Assembly (NCBI RefSeq): GCF_030440595.1
Contig: NZ_CP047452.1
Coordinates: 1,984,001 to 2,048,000 of the forward strand
Reading direction: 5' to 3'
Length of the DNA: 64,000 nt
Source of the DNA: Corynebacterium glucuronolyticum DSM 44120
GTDB taxonomy: Bacteria; Actinomycetota; Actinomycetes; Mycobacteriales; Mycobacteriaceae
Of the stretch, positions 22,987 through 31,078 are shown one piece after another. Positions within the stretch are counted from its first letter, which is position 1. The number at the start of each line of letters is the position of its first letter. The translations under genes and the position numbers were made by a program. Below the pieces are notes generated by a model that searched no databases, was not told where the DNA came from, and was given only the letters and a program-made list of their open reading frames with translations.

Positions 22987-24096
22987 CTATTTCGCTTCCT
23001 TGAGCCACTCATTACCGGGAAGGTCAAGCTGGGTAATGTCCAACTTCGGCTTGATTCCACTTTCAGGCTGGAGACCGTAGTGCTCCAGGGCGTAGCGAAC
23101 GTACTCGAGACCATCGATGTTCAGGGGACCCGATGCCCACATGGCGTACGGCAAATTGACGTAGCGTTTCTCCTTCACCGCCTTCAGGTCTTTCGTGGCG
23201 GGGTTGGACTCCAGGGCGGCAATCTTCTCATCGAGCTCCACAGGCGGGTAGTCAACGAAGAAGATGATATCCGGGTCAGCGGAGGTGATGCGCTCCCAGC
23301 TCACGTCGACCCATGTGTCCTGAACATCCGAAAGTGCGTTCTCGACACCTGCACTATCGAAGATGGCCTGCGGCGCACCAAAGGCGCCGGAGGAGAATAC
23401 GGTCGAATCATTGGGGGAATCGAAAAGGAAGGTAACCGGCGTTTTCTCCGCCTGCGGGGCCTCCTCAATCGCCGTGCGGCGCGCATTGATGTCGGCGATT
23501 TCCTTGTTGGCAGCATCCTCATCGCCGGCGATCTTCGCGATGTTTTCAATGTCGGTGTTCAACGCCGTCCACGGGTCCATGGTGCCGCGGGCTTGGCTGC
23601 CACCCTGCCTGCAGGTCTCGGAAAGGAGGTAGGTGGAAATGCCGTGGGTATCTAGGTCCGCCGGGGTAAGACCGTCAGACTCGCGGAAGCCGTAGCCCCA
23701 ACCAGCAAAGGCTGTTTGGGGGTCGACGGACAGGATATTCTCCAAGTTCCAGTACTTCTCGGAGATTTGGTTCAAGTCGTGGACTTTGTCCCCGTAGCGG
23801 AGAGCAATGATGCTCTCATCCCGCTGCAGGCTGGAGACGCCAACGATATTGTCGTATGCGCCGGCAGCGAGGGCGACCGAGGTGATGTTTCCGTCATTGA
23901 CTACCAGCCGTGTGGTCCTGGGGTAGGTCTTCTCCTCGCCACAGTTGGTAACCGATACCGAGTCACTCGTGCTCGCGCTGGACGATTCCGCCTCGCTAGT
24001 AGATGATGCTGAATCAGTTCCGGAGGAGGAGCAGCCGGTGAGCGCCAGTCCGCCAATGAGGAGGATGGATGCAATACTGGTGAGACGTTTAGACAT
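22987..24096 (-). CDS. Substrate-binding lipoprotein of the riboswitch-controlled importer (BtuF-like)
   Basis: 369 residues. A lipoprotein signal ends at LALTGC (Cys 22), then a Ser-rich tether to about 48. A class III receptor body follows (RTTRLVVNDGNITSVALAAG, later DVSWERITSADPDIIFFVDY). By sequence it resembles iron-siderophore receptors. The operon-wide cobalamin riboswitch at 26175-26350 argues for cobalamin or another corrinoid. It is last in the operon, seven bases from the ATPase gene. Specificity is inferred, not shown. Confidence 0.8.
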   Translation of the reverse strand: MSKRLTSIASILLIGGLALTGCSSSGTDSASSTSEAESSSASTSDSVSVTNCGEEKTYPRTTRLVVNDGNITSVALAAGAYDNIVGVSSLQRDESIIALRYGDKVHDLNQISEKYWNLENILSVDPQTAFAGWGYGFRESDGLTPADLDTHGISTYLLSETCRQGGSQARGTMDPWTALNTDIENIAKIAGDEDAANKEIADINARRTAIEEAPQAEKTPVTFLFDSPNDSTVFSSGAFGAPQAIFDSAGVENALSDVQDTWVDVSWERITSADPDIIFFVDYPPVELDEKIAALESNPATKDLKAVKEKRYVNLPYAMWASGPLNIDGLEYVRYALEHYGLQPESGIKPKLDITQLDLPGNEWLKEAK

Positions 24097-24102
24097 ATTT
24101 TC

Positions 24103-24957
24103 CTACTTTCTTGTGCTTACATCATTGATGATGAGGTGAATCCGGGAAGTTTTGGGATGTTCGATTTGCTCCGCTTCGACACCGAAGGTGTCGTTCATAA
24201 ATTCGGGAGTGAAAACATCGATTGGGTGACCAGAGGCGGTCATCCGGTTACGGTTCAAAACGACGACGTGATCGAAGTATCGCATCACGAGGTCAAGATC
24301 GTGCATGGCCACAATGACAGTTCCGGAAAGCGAGCGGATGAGGTTAAGCATCTGCAGCGTCCAGGAAATGTCAAGGTGGTTGGTGGGTTCGTCGAGGAAT
24401 AGCACGGCTGTTTGCTGTGCGAGTCCGCGGGCGAGCATCGCGCGCCGACGCTCACCACCGGAAAGCCGGTCACACGAGGTTTTCATGCGATCAGCTAGCC
24501 CAACGGCGCTAAGTGCCGCTCTGACGATGGGCTGTTCGTCCGCCGTGCTCACCGCCCAGGAGGGCCGATGCGGTATACGACCGAGCGCCACCATTTCTTC
24601 GAGAGTGAGGTCTGCCGGCGGGGTTTCCTCCTGGCTGACGAAGCTGACAAGCTGGGCTCGCTTCTTAGCCCGGATCGAGTGGAGAGGTATGCCGTCGAGG
24701 TAGACCGCTCCTTCCGCCGGTTTTTCTATTCCGGCTAGCGCCCGAAGGAGCGTGCTTTTTCCTGCACCGTTAATACCGATGAGTGCTACCTTCGCGCCTG
24801 GTGGGATAGACAGTTGAACTCCGCTAACCACAGTGACCCCGCCGACAGACGCCGCAACGTTTTCCACTTCTATGGCAGGAACCGTCTGGTTAGGTGTCAG
24901 CTCAACCGGAACTGCCACATCCCTGTCCTTTGTATTTTTGCTGTCTTTGCTGCGCAT
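24103..24957 (-). CDS. ABC transporter ATPase of the BtuCDF/FecCD type
   Basis: 284 residues from the ATG at 24957. Walker A GINGAGKSTL, Q-loop SFVSQEET, signature LSGGERRRAMLARGLA and Walker B AVLFLDEPTNHLD, with the H-loop in VAMHDLD. The N-terminal 25 residues are a charged extension. The gene overlaps the permease end by 55 bases, a sign of tight coupling. It powers import by the FecCD-type permease encoded upstream. Confidence 0.93.
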   Translation of the reverse strand: MRSKDSKNTKDRDVAVPVELTPNQTVPAIEVENVAASVGGVTVVSGVQLSIPPGAKVALIGINGAGKSTLLRALAGIEKPAEGAVYLDGIPLHSIRAKKRAQLVSFVSQEETPPADLTLEEMVALGRIPHRPSWAVSTADEQPIVRAALSAVGLADRMKTSCDRLSGGERRRAMLARGLAQQTAVLFLDEPTNHLDISWTLQMLNLIRSLSGTVIVAMHDLDLVMRYFDHVVVLNRNRMTASGHPIDVFTPEFMNDTFGVEAEQIEHPKTSRIHLIINDVSTRK

Positions 24958-26038
24958 CACGGCCTCCGAACGCGTACCTGTTCCTGCCCATAAGGAAGAG
25001 GAATAGCGGTGCGCCGATGATCCCTGTGACCACTCCGAGGGGCATTTCCTGGGGTGAAGCAACAGTTCGCGCAATGACATCGACAACGAGTAAGAACAGC
25101 GCGCCTCCAACCGTCGCCACAGGGATTACCTTGCGGTGCAAAGCCCCAACGAGAATTCGGGATGCGTGGGGCACGATGAGACCCACGAAGCCGATTCCGC
25201 CACTGACTGCAACGAGGCTACCGACAAGGATCGCGTTGAGGATGAAGATTGAGTTCCTCACGAGCGTGACGTTGATTCCCAATGCCGCGGCTGTGTGTGG
25301 CCCTGCAGCCAACGCATCCAGCCAACTACTGAACCCCAGCACGAGGAGGAGGCTCAACACCACTACGACAACCGGCATGATGAGCTTTTGCCACGTTGCA
25401 CCTGCAACGGATCCAAGAGTCCAGAACATGACTGAGTTAGCGGCACGCTGATTATCAGACAGGAACACGAGGAAGGACGACACCGAGCTGAAGGCGGCGG
25501 AGAGCACAACTCCACCAAGTACGAGACGTAGTGGTGTGAGCCCGCCCTGCGTCTGTGCAATGAAGTAGACGAGCAGGCTGGACCCCAGCGCGCCACAGAG
25601 CGCACCTACGGATAACGACCAAATACCAAAAGCACTGAACACACCCATGGTGATGACGGCGGTCGCGCCGACCGCAGCACCGGAGGAGATGCCAAGGATA
25701 TACGGATCCGCAAGTGGGTTCCTCACAAGGGTTTGCATGAGCGCACCTGCTATTGCGAGTCCTGCACCCGTCACAATGGCGAGAAGCGCTCTGGGAAGGC
25801 GCAGCTCCCAGATAATCGTGTTTGCAGGACCTGACACCGGTGAGCCGCTGAGACGGCCCTGGAGAACATCAATGACCGTTTCAATTGGGATCTTTTCCGC
25901 ACCAAAACCCAGCGAGATAACTGCGACTGCCACAGTTAGTACGATGAGCGAAACCGTCAGCAGGACGGTTGATACCCGCCTGCTGCGGTTCATCTTCCTC
26001 TGTTGCTGATTGTTTTGCGCGGATCCAACGCTAGTCAT
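24902..26038 (-). CDS. FecCD/BtuC-type ABC permease
   Basis: 378 residues, about ten membrane spans. Family marks: LRLPRALLAIVTGAGLAIAG, ALMQTLVRNPLADPYILGIS, and FVGLIVPHASRILVG near the C-terminus. A 23-residue polar N-terminus precedes the first span. The ATG at 26038 overlaps the stop of a 34-codon leader ORF (ATGACTAG) and has only a weak ribosome site, so its translation probably depends on the leader ORF. It is the first structural gene of the importer operon below the riboswitch. Confidence 0.92.
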   Translation of the reverse strand: MTSVGSAQNNQQQRKMNRSRRVSTVLLTVSLIVLTVAVAVISLGFGAEKIPIETVIDVLQGRLSGSPVSGPANTIIWELRLPRALLAIVTGAGLAIAGALMQTLVRNPLADPYILGISSGAAVGATAVITMGVFSAFGIWSLSVGALCGALGSSLLVYFIAQTQGGLTPLRLVLGGVVLSAAFSSVSSFLVFLSDNQRAANSVMFWTLGSVAGATWQKLIMPVVVVVLSLLLVLGFSSWLDALAAGPHTAAALGINVTLVRNSIFILNAILVGSLVAVSGGIGFVGLIVPHASRILVGALHRKVIPVATVGGALFLLVVDVIARTVASPQEMPLGVVTGIIGAPLFLFLMGRNRYAFGGRDAQQRQQKYKGQGCGSSG

Positions 26039-26135
26039 GCCTGCGCCGCGTGGACGCTAGCTGCGAACCGAAAAAACGCCTATGTAGAAGGCATACGTGA
26101 AGGGGTGCACGCGGGCACACGTGTGTTATGAGCAT
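26031..26135 (-). CDS. Leader ORF coupled to the permease (34 aa)
   Basis: Starts at the ATG at 26135 with GAGAGGA seven bases before it, the only strong ribosome site below the riboswitch. The peptide (MLITHVCPRAPLHVCLLHRR and 14 more) is rich in Cys, His and Arg and not membrane-like. Its TAG overlaps the permease ATG in another frame. The arrangement suggests that the riboswitch controls translation of this leader and so of the permease. The peptide itself may have no function. Confidence 0.55.
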   Translation of the reverse strand: MLITHVCPRAPLHVCLLHRRFFGSQLASTRRRHD

Positions 26136-26148
26136 TGTTATTCCTCTC

Positions 26149-26167
26149 AACCTCGTACGCGGAGGTT
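26149..26167 (-). promoter_or_regulatory. Expression-platform hairpin next to the leader ribosome site
   Basis: AACCTC-CGCGTAC-GAGGTT on the minus strand (six pairs), five bases from GAGAGGA. The CCTC arm could instead pair with GAGAGGA, hiding the ribosome site. That gives a simple on/off pair for translational control by the aptamer upstream. Confidence 0.5.
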
Positions 26168-26174
26168 ACATAAA

Positions 26175-26350
26175 AGGTGGATCACATCCGCAGTTGATCG
26201 GTCTTCGGGCTCGGGTCATCCGCTGCAGAACCTTCCCAAGTTCCAGACGGTGCTTTTTCAAACATCTCTGGGTTGCTCAGTGGATAATCTGCGTTGTCAC
26301 CATTACCGCTGCGCGCCAGCCGTGGAATCACACCACAGTTCCCACGCTCT
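26175..26350 (-). ncRNA. Cobalamin (AdoCbl) riboswitch
   Basis: On the minus strand the hallmarks occur in order: GTGGTGTGATTCCACGGCTG, GGCGCGCAGCGGTAATGGTG, CCACTG, TTGGGAAGGTTCTGCAGCGG, ATGACCCGAGCCCGAAGACC. The last contains the B12 box (26196-26212, consensus AGYCMGGAGACC). It lies about 40 bases before the leader ORF and some 135 before the permease. Such switches shut down uptake or synthesis genes when adenosylcobalamin is abundant. Exact aptamer ends are approximate. Confidence 0.85.
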
Positions 26351-26602
26351 CATACATTTTTGAGAGGTAAATCAACTACAGGGTTGATTGTAACCCAGGT
26401 AACTGTTTACAAGAAACCGTAGCCACCGGCCGTCGACAAGCAAAAGACAACAAACCGAACCTCAGTCAGCACCTCCACAAGGAAAGGGAACCCTAAGAAA
26501 TGCAGGTTGTAGACAACCTATTGATTTCTCGTGGCTAATAGGCAATTATTCTTGTAGGGTGGTTGTCAGACACATTCACCCGTACAAACGGAAAGGTTCC
26601 TT
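26351..26602. promoter_or_regulatory. Intergenic region upstream of catalase with two dyads
   Basis: AGGTTGTAGACAACCT (26503-26518) is a palindrome with two central bases, and CCTATT (26517-26522) with AATAGG (26537-26542) forms a second dyad with 14-base spacing. The second resembles the ATAG/CTAT pattern of OxyR sites. GGAAAGG precedes the catalase start. Promoters for both divergent units must lie here, but I cannot place them with confidence. Confidence 0.4.
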
Positions 26603-28183
26603 ATGACACACTCGGATGAGTCCGCAGCCGACAAGGTCATCGACCGCGGCAAATACCCCGCAACCCCCGGCGCACACACCACCCTTCGCGGTGGCCAGCC
26701 GGTCATGAGCGAACACAAGTCCATCTCCACCGGCGAGACCGGTGCCATCGTTTTGAACGACGTGCACCTCATTGAGAAGCTCGCCAGCTTCGACCGCGAG
26801 ATCGTCCCGGACCGCATCCCCCACGCCAAGGGCCACGGCGCGTTCGGCGAACTGCACATTACCGAGGATGTCTCGCAGTACACCAAAGCCAAGCTCTTCC
26901 AGAAGGGCACCGTCACCCCGATGGTCGGCCGCTTCTCCACGGTTGCAGGCGAATCCGGCTCCGCCGACACGATGCGCGATGTCCGCGGCTTCGCCCTTCG
27001 CTTCTACACCGAAGACGGTAACTACGACATCGTGGGCAACAACACCCCGGTGTTCTTCATGCGCGACCCCATGAAGTTCCCCGATTTCATCCACTCCCAG
27101 AAACGCACACCGGCTTCCGGCCTCCAGAGCGCTGACATGCGCTGGGATTACTGGACCCGTGCTCCCGAATCCGCCCACCAGGTCACCTACCTCATGGGCG
27201 ATCGTGGCACCCCGAAGAGCACCCGCCACCAAAACGGCTACGGCTCCCACACCTTCCAGTGGATTAACGAGAAGGGCGAGCCCGTATGGGTGAAGTATCA
27301 CTTCATCTCCCGCCAGGGCGTGGAGAACCTCACCGACGAAGAGGCCACAGAAATGGCCGGCAAGAACCCCGACCTGCACCGCCAGGATCTCTTCGAGGCG
27401 ATTGAGCGTGGCGACTACCCGATCTGGGACGTCGAGGTACAGATCATGCCGTTCGAGGATGCCAAGGCCTACCGCTTCAACCCCTTCGATGTGACCAAGG
27501 TCTGGTCCAAGAAGGATTACCCGCGCAAGAAGATCGGCTACTTCGTGCTCAACCGCAACCCGCGCAACTTCCACGCGCAGATTGAGCAGATCGCCCTCGA
27601 CCCGGCGAACCTCGTCCCCGGTGTCGGCCTGTCCCCCGACAAGCTCCTACAGGGCCGTGTGTTCGCCTACGCCGACGAGCAGCGCTACCGCATCGGGCCG
27701 AACTACCGCCAGATCCCGGTGAACCAGCCCCTCAACCAGGTGGTCACCTACACGCACAACGGCCCGATGGCCTACGAGTTCTCCGACCCGTCGCAACCCC
27801 CGTACGCCCCCAACAAGTCGGATGTCATCGACGGGCTTCTCGACGATGGAGAGACCTCGTCCTCCATGAAGTCCTACGACTCCGCCGAGGGCCTCTACAT
27901 CAACCCGGAGCCGAACGACCCAGACTTCGCCCGCTACGCATACAAGAAGCACGCCGAGGACGACGACTTCGTCCAGGCACGCGACCTGTACCTCAACGTC
28001 TACGACGAGGAGGCAAAGAAGCGCTTCGTGTCCAACATCGCCGGCGCGATGGATGGCATCTCCGCCGCGACGGAGAAGCGCGTCTACGAGTACTGGGCCA
28101 ACGTAGACAAGGACCTCGCTGAGAACCTGAAGAAGGAATTCACCGAGGGAGTCAAGGCCGGAAAGTTTGCCAAGCCTGAGTAA
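26603..28183 (+). CDS. katA: Catalase (haem, monofunctional)
   Basis: 526 residues. It decomposes hydrogen peroxide to water and oxygen in the cytoplasm. The distal His motif is seen in IPHAKGHGAFGELH, the Asn region in RDVRGFALRFYTEDGNYDIV with NNTPVFFMRDP, and the proximal haem Tyr in GRVFAYADEQRYRIG, followed by NYRQIPVN. The length fits small-subunit clade catalases. GGAAAGGTTCCTT precedes the ATG. Dyads upstream suggest peroxide or metal control. It is divergent from the importer operon and closed by a strong terminator. Confidence 0.96.
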   Translation: MTHSDESAADKVIDRGKYPATPGAHTTLRGGQPVMSEHKSISTGETGAIVLNDVHLIEKLASFDREIVPDRIPHAKGHGAFGELHITEDVSQYTKAKLFQKGTVTPMVGRFSTVAGESGSADTMRDVRGFALRFYTEDGNYDIVGNNTPVFFMRDPMKFPDFIHSQKRTPASGLQSADMRWDYWTRAPESAHQVTYLMGDRGTPKSTRHQNGYGSHTFQWINEKGEPVWVKYHFISRQGVENLTDEEATEMAGKNPDLHRQDLFEAIERGDYPIWDVEVQIMPFEDAKAYRFNPFDVTKVWSKKDYPRKKIGYFVLNRNPRNFHAQIEQIALDPANLVPGVGLSPDKLLQGRVFAYADEQRYRIGPNYRQIPVNQPLNQVVTYTHNGPMAYEFSDPSQPPYAPNKSDVIDGLLDDGETSSSMKSYDSAEGLYINPEPNDPDFARYAYKKHAEDDDFVQARDLYLNVYDEEAKKRFVSNIAGAMDGISAATEKRVYEYWANVDKDLAENLKKEFTEGVKAGKFAKPE

Positions 28184-28197
28184 AAACCCAAAATTTT

Positions 28198-28232
28198 CCC
28201 CGCCACCCAGTCGGTGGCGGGGATATCTTTTT
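28198..28232 (+). terminator. Catalase terminator
   Basis: CCCCGCCACC (28198-28207) and GGTGGCGGGG (28213-28222) pair perfectly over a five-base loop, followed by ATATCTTTTT. Confidence 0.9.
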
Positions 28233-28256
28233 CAGTGTGTGGGGATCGGCGCGTGA

Positions 28257-28793
28257 TCACTGATTGTGCGAGCGCTTCTCGTACCCAAGGCGCGGGCGAA
28301 ACTTATCCGGGTGTCGCAGGTTAACCACGGCATCGGCAATGAGCAGTCGGAAACGTTGCTGCATCTCGGGAAGCTGCGCCACGGAGAACCACCGCACATC
28401 CGTAGATTCCTCATCGCCCACGTAGGGCTCATCGTTGCCGGTGATCTCCATCCGGTAGCAAATATCGATATAGCTCGTCACATCCCCGTTGGGGTACGTG
28501 GTGGGGCCGGAGGTGCCCGTGCCAATGATAGCTACGGCCTCTGCGTCAACACCGGCTTCTTCTTTCACCTCGCGGGCCGCAGTCACGTGCGGATTCTCGC
28601 CGGGTTCAGCGATCCCCGTAACCGGTGTCCACGCACCATTATCGGCTCTTTTCACCAGGAGGACCTGGGGAACCTCCCAGATCGGTGCTCCTTCCGGCAC
28701 AGGTTTAAGAACGATTGCAGTAACACCGGGTAAAAACAGCGGATCGTGGCCGATCTTCTCACGCAAAGTCATAATGAATTCGGGTGTAGGCAT
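28257..28793 (-). CDS. Nudix hydrolase
   Basis: 178 residues. The Nudix box is complete: GIAEPGENPHVTAAREVKEE then AG (G-x5-E-x7-RE-V-x-EE-x-G), near residues 60-82. The preceding PQVLLVKRADNGAWTPVTG is the usual beta-strand platform. The family cleaves nucleoside diphosphates linked to another moiety; the substrate cannot be read from sequence. Two nearby starts exist (MPTPEF and MTLREK). It stands alone, convergent to catalase. Confidence 0.92.
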   Translation of the reverse strand: MPTPEFIMTLREKIGHDPLFLPGVTAIVLKPVPEGAPIWEVPQVLLVKRADNGAWTPVTGIAEPGENPHVTAAREVKEEAGVDAEAVAIIGTGTSGPTTYPNGDVTSYIDICYRMEITGNDEPYVGDEESTDVRWFSVAQLPEMQQRFRLLIADAVVNLRHPDKFRPRLGYEKRSHNQ

Positions 28794-29002
28794 GCCTCCA
28801 CATTACTTTCTCCTCCCGCTGGCGGACGTTCCCGCATCACGTCGCGGCATTCCCCACCTTTTCTCAGGCCGTAGAGGACGGTCAGCGCCTGCCCGAAAAC
28901 GATCATTTATGTGAGCAAAGTAACAATAATATGGTGATTTATGGAATGATTGCACGAGCCATGTTAACCCCTCCCCGTGCCACATGATTAAGGTGCTATC
29001 AT

Positions 29003-30541
29003 ATGCCGAATCCTCATGAAGTAGTCACCCGCCGCGCCCTCGCGGTTTGGATGTCCGCCGTTATTGTCTACATCATCGCTATTACAGGGCGCACCAGTTT
29101 CGGCGTCGCCGGGGTTGAGGCCCTGAATAGGTTCCAGGTCGATGCCTCACACATCGCGGTATTCACCGCTGTACAAGTGGGCACCTATGCCCTTTCACAA
29201 ATCCCAGCAGGCTTACTCATCGACCGCTACGGCCCGCGTAAGTTGCTCGTCTATGGCGCCCTGATTATGGCGTTCGGGCAGCTGCTCCTCGGCTTCACCA
29301 CGGTCTACGGGGTTGCTATCTGCGCCCGCATCCTCATCGGTATGGGCGATGCCACGGCATTCCTTTCCGTGATGCGCATCCTCCCCTACTGGATTCCGCT
29401 GCACAAGTCGCCGATGTTCACGCAGCTCACCTCCTCACTCGGCCAGCTAGGACAGTTCCTGTCCGCGATTCCCTTCCTCACCCTCCTACACTGGGCGGGA
29501 TGGACACCGGCGTTCGTCACCCTCGGCGCGGTCGGAATCCTCGTCGCCATGGGAGCTCGTGTCGCAGTCGCCGATAGCCCGGAGACCGACGCGGCAATGG
29601 AAGAAATCCGTCGTGCACGCCACGAAAAGGAAGAGCACGTTAAGGAGCTCCGCCGCCAACGTGCCGACGCTGCCAAGCGTGAGCGGGCAGGGCTTCCGCC
29701 CGTAAAGAAGGCCAACGTCGTCGCCCACCAGGTCGCAGAGCGAGCCGACGGCCAGCGCCGAGCGGTTCTCCGCGGCGCACGGAAGTTCTTCCTTCCCCTC
29801 GTCGCTCTTACGCGCCTACAGGAGGACGAGAAGCGAGGCCGCCACGGGCGAGACACCATCGAATCCGTGAAGAAGGTAGCGAAAAACCCCATCGTCTGGC
29901 TGGCTTTTCTCATTCACGCCACATGCATGACACCACTTATCACATTCACGCTCCTCTGGGGGCTCCCCATGATGACGCAGGGAATGGGCCTCTCCCCCGC
30001 AGTTGCAGGCCTCGTCCTCACCGTCAACTCCGTGGTGAGCTTCGCCATCGGCCCCTTCCACGGCTTCGTTTCCGCGCGCCTCGGGGGTCGGCGCGACATT
30101 GCAGCATTCATCTTCGCCATTGGCCTTGGCCTGACCTGGGTCATCTTCTTCTGGTCCGATAAGCCTCGCGGCCTCGTCGCCGTCGTCATCGCTTTGGTCT
30201 GCATGTCGATCCTCACACCCGCCTCCAACTACGGCTTCGACTTCGTGCGCGAAGAATTGCCCCACAATGTTGTAGCCACAGGCACCGGGTTTGCCAACAT
30301 GGGTGGCTTTATCTTTGGCATGGTCGCCTCTCAGGGCATGGGTATTCTCCTAGACATCTCCGCGGATTCGACCACGTACACGTGGGCAGACTTCCAGTTC
30401 GGATGGCATGCGGTCACCGCAACGTGGTTTGCAGGACTCGTCTTTATTGCGATCTTGCGCACAGGGATCTTCCTCGCCTCGCGACGCAAGAACGCAGCGC
30501 CCCGCCGAGTACGCATTGTCGAGTCCTCTTCCGACAGCTAA
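29003..30541 (+). CDS. MFS transporter with a large charged central loop
   Basis: 512 residues, twelve predicted spans. The first half carries the MFS signature LLIDRYGPRKLLVYG in loop 2-3. The central cytoplasmic loop, residues about 190-295, is unusually long and charged (MEEIRRARHEKEEHVKELRR QRADAAKRERAG, two pieces), likely coiled coil. It resembles the nitrate/sugar-phosphate type uptake families of actinobacteria, but the substrate is unknown. AAGGTG lies eight bases before the ATG. It is followed by a strong terminator, so it is a single-gene unit. Confidence 0.88.
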   Translation: MPNPHEVVTRRALAVWMSAVIVYIIAITGRTSFGVAGVEALNRFQVDASHIAVFTAVQVGTYALSQIPAGLLIDRYGPRKLLVYGALIMAFGQLLLGFTTVYGVAICARILIGMGDATAFLSVMRILPYWIPLHKSPMFTQLTSSLGQLGQFLSAIPFLTLLHWAGWTPAFVTLGAVGILVAMGARVAVADSPETDAAMEEIRRARHEKEEHVKELRRQRADAAKRERAGLPPVKKANVVAHQVAERADGQRRAVLRGARKFFLPLVALTRLQEDEKRGRHGRDTIESVKKVAKNPIVWLAFLIHATCMTPLITFTLLWGLPMMTQGMGLSPAVAGLVLTVNSVVSFAIGPFHGFVSARLGGRRDIAAFIFAIGLGLTWVIFFWSDKPRGLVAVVIALVCMSILTPASNYGFDFVREELPHNVVATGTGFANMGGFIFGMVASQGMGILLDISADSTTYTWADFQFGWHAVTATWFAGLVFIAILRTGIFLASRRKNAAPRRVRIVESSSDS

Positions 30542-30569
30542 GCCGCCTTCTCTTACATTCTTCTCAGAT

Positions 30570-30606
30570 TCCGCCGCCTGTGAACCAATCAGGTGGCGGA
30601 TTTTCC
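30570..30606 (+). terminator. MFS gene terminator
   Basis: TCCGCCGCCTG (30570-30580) pairs with CAGGTGGCGGA (30590-30600), eleven pairs with one GU, then TTTTCC. Confidence 0.85.
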
Positions 30607-30862
30607 ATTTTCTCCCCCCACTCAAGATTCATTCACTACCGTCAATTTGCACACCACCTTTCAAAGCAGTGACACTTCCCCATCCAACCAATACTGCTGG
30701 ATATAGCTATGAGTTCCGACTTACCCAATCGGAAAAAGCTCTCAGATAACCACCCCCTCCCTCCACCCCCATTAGGTCGGACGTTTTTTACTTTCCTATA
30801 GAAAAATTGGAACTTTCGTTCCCTCCCCAGAACCCCCATCAACCTTGCAAATGTCCGAAAGT

Positions 30863-31015
30863 ACCTTAAATTTTTTAAGGTTTTCATCAACTCCGTAACT
30901 TTTTCCCTTTTAACCCTTTATTAACTTAGCCCCAAAAAACCCTTGAACGAGGGCGTTTCCTGGTCTAGATTTAATTGCGTTGCCAGCCAGTGGCCAGGTC
31001 TTTTTTACAAGACCT
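30863..31015 (+). promoter_or_regulatory. Promoter and leader of the secreted-protein gene
   Basis: A near-consensus promoter, TTGAAC (30943-30948), 17 bases, TAGATT (30966-30971), would give a leader of about 100 bases. In the leader, AGGTCTT (30996-31002) and AAGACCT (31009-31015) form a hairpin that may stabilise the message. Upstream, ACCTTAA/TTAAGGT (30863-30881) followed by TTTTC looks like a weak terminator. Nothing else is evident in 30607-31078. Confidence 0.65.
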
Positions 31016-31078
31016 CCATGTGGCGCGGCTTACCATTCTTTCCCTTTCCGAAACCACGACTCTGATCAGGAGATACAG

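Noticed and set aside
22987..26038. Siderophore/iron uptake operon
   Set aside because: Protein similarity alone fits iron siderophore or B12 importers, but the cobalamin riboswitch directly upstream favours corrinoid uptake.
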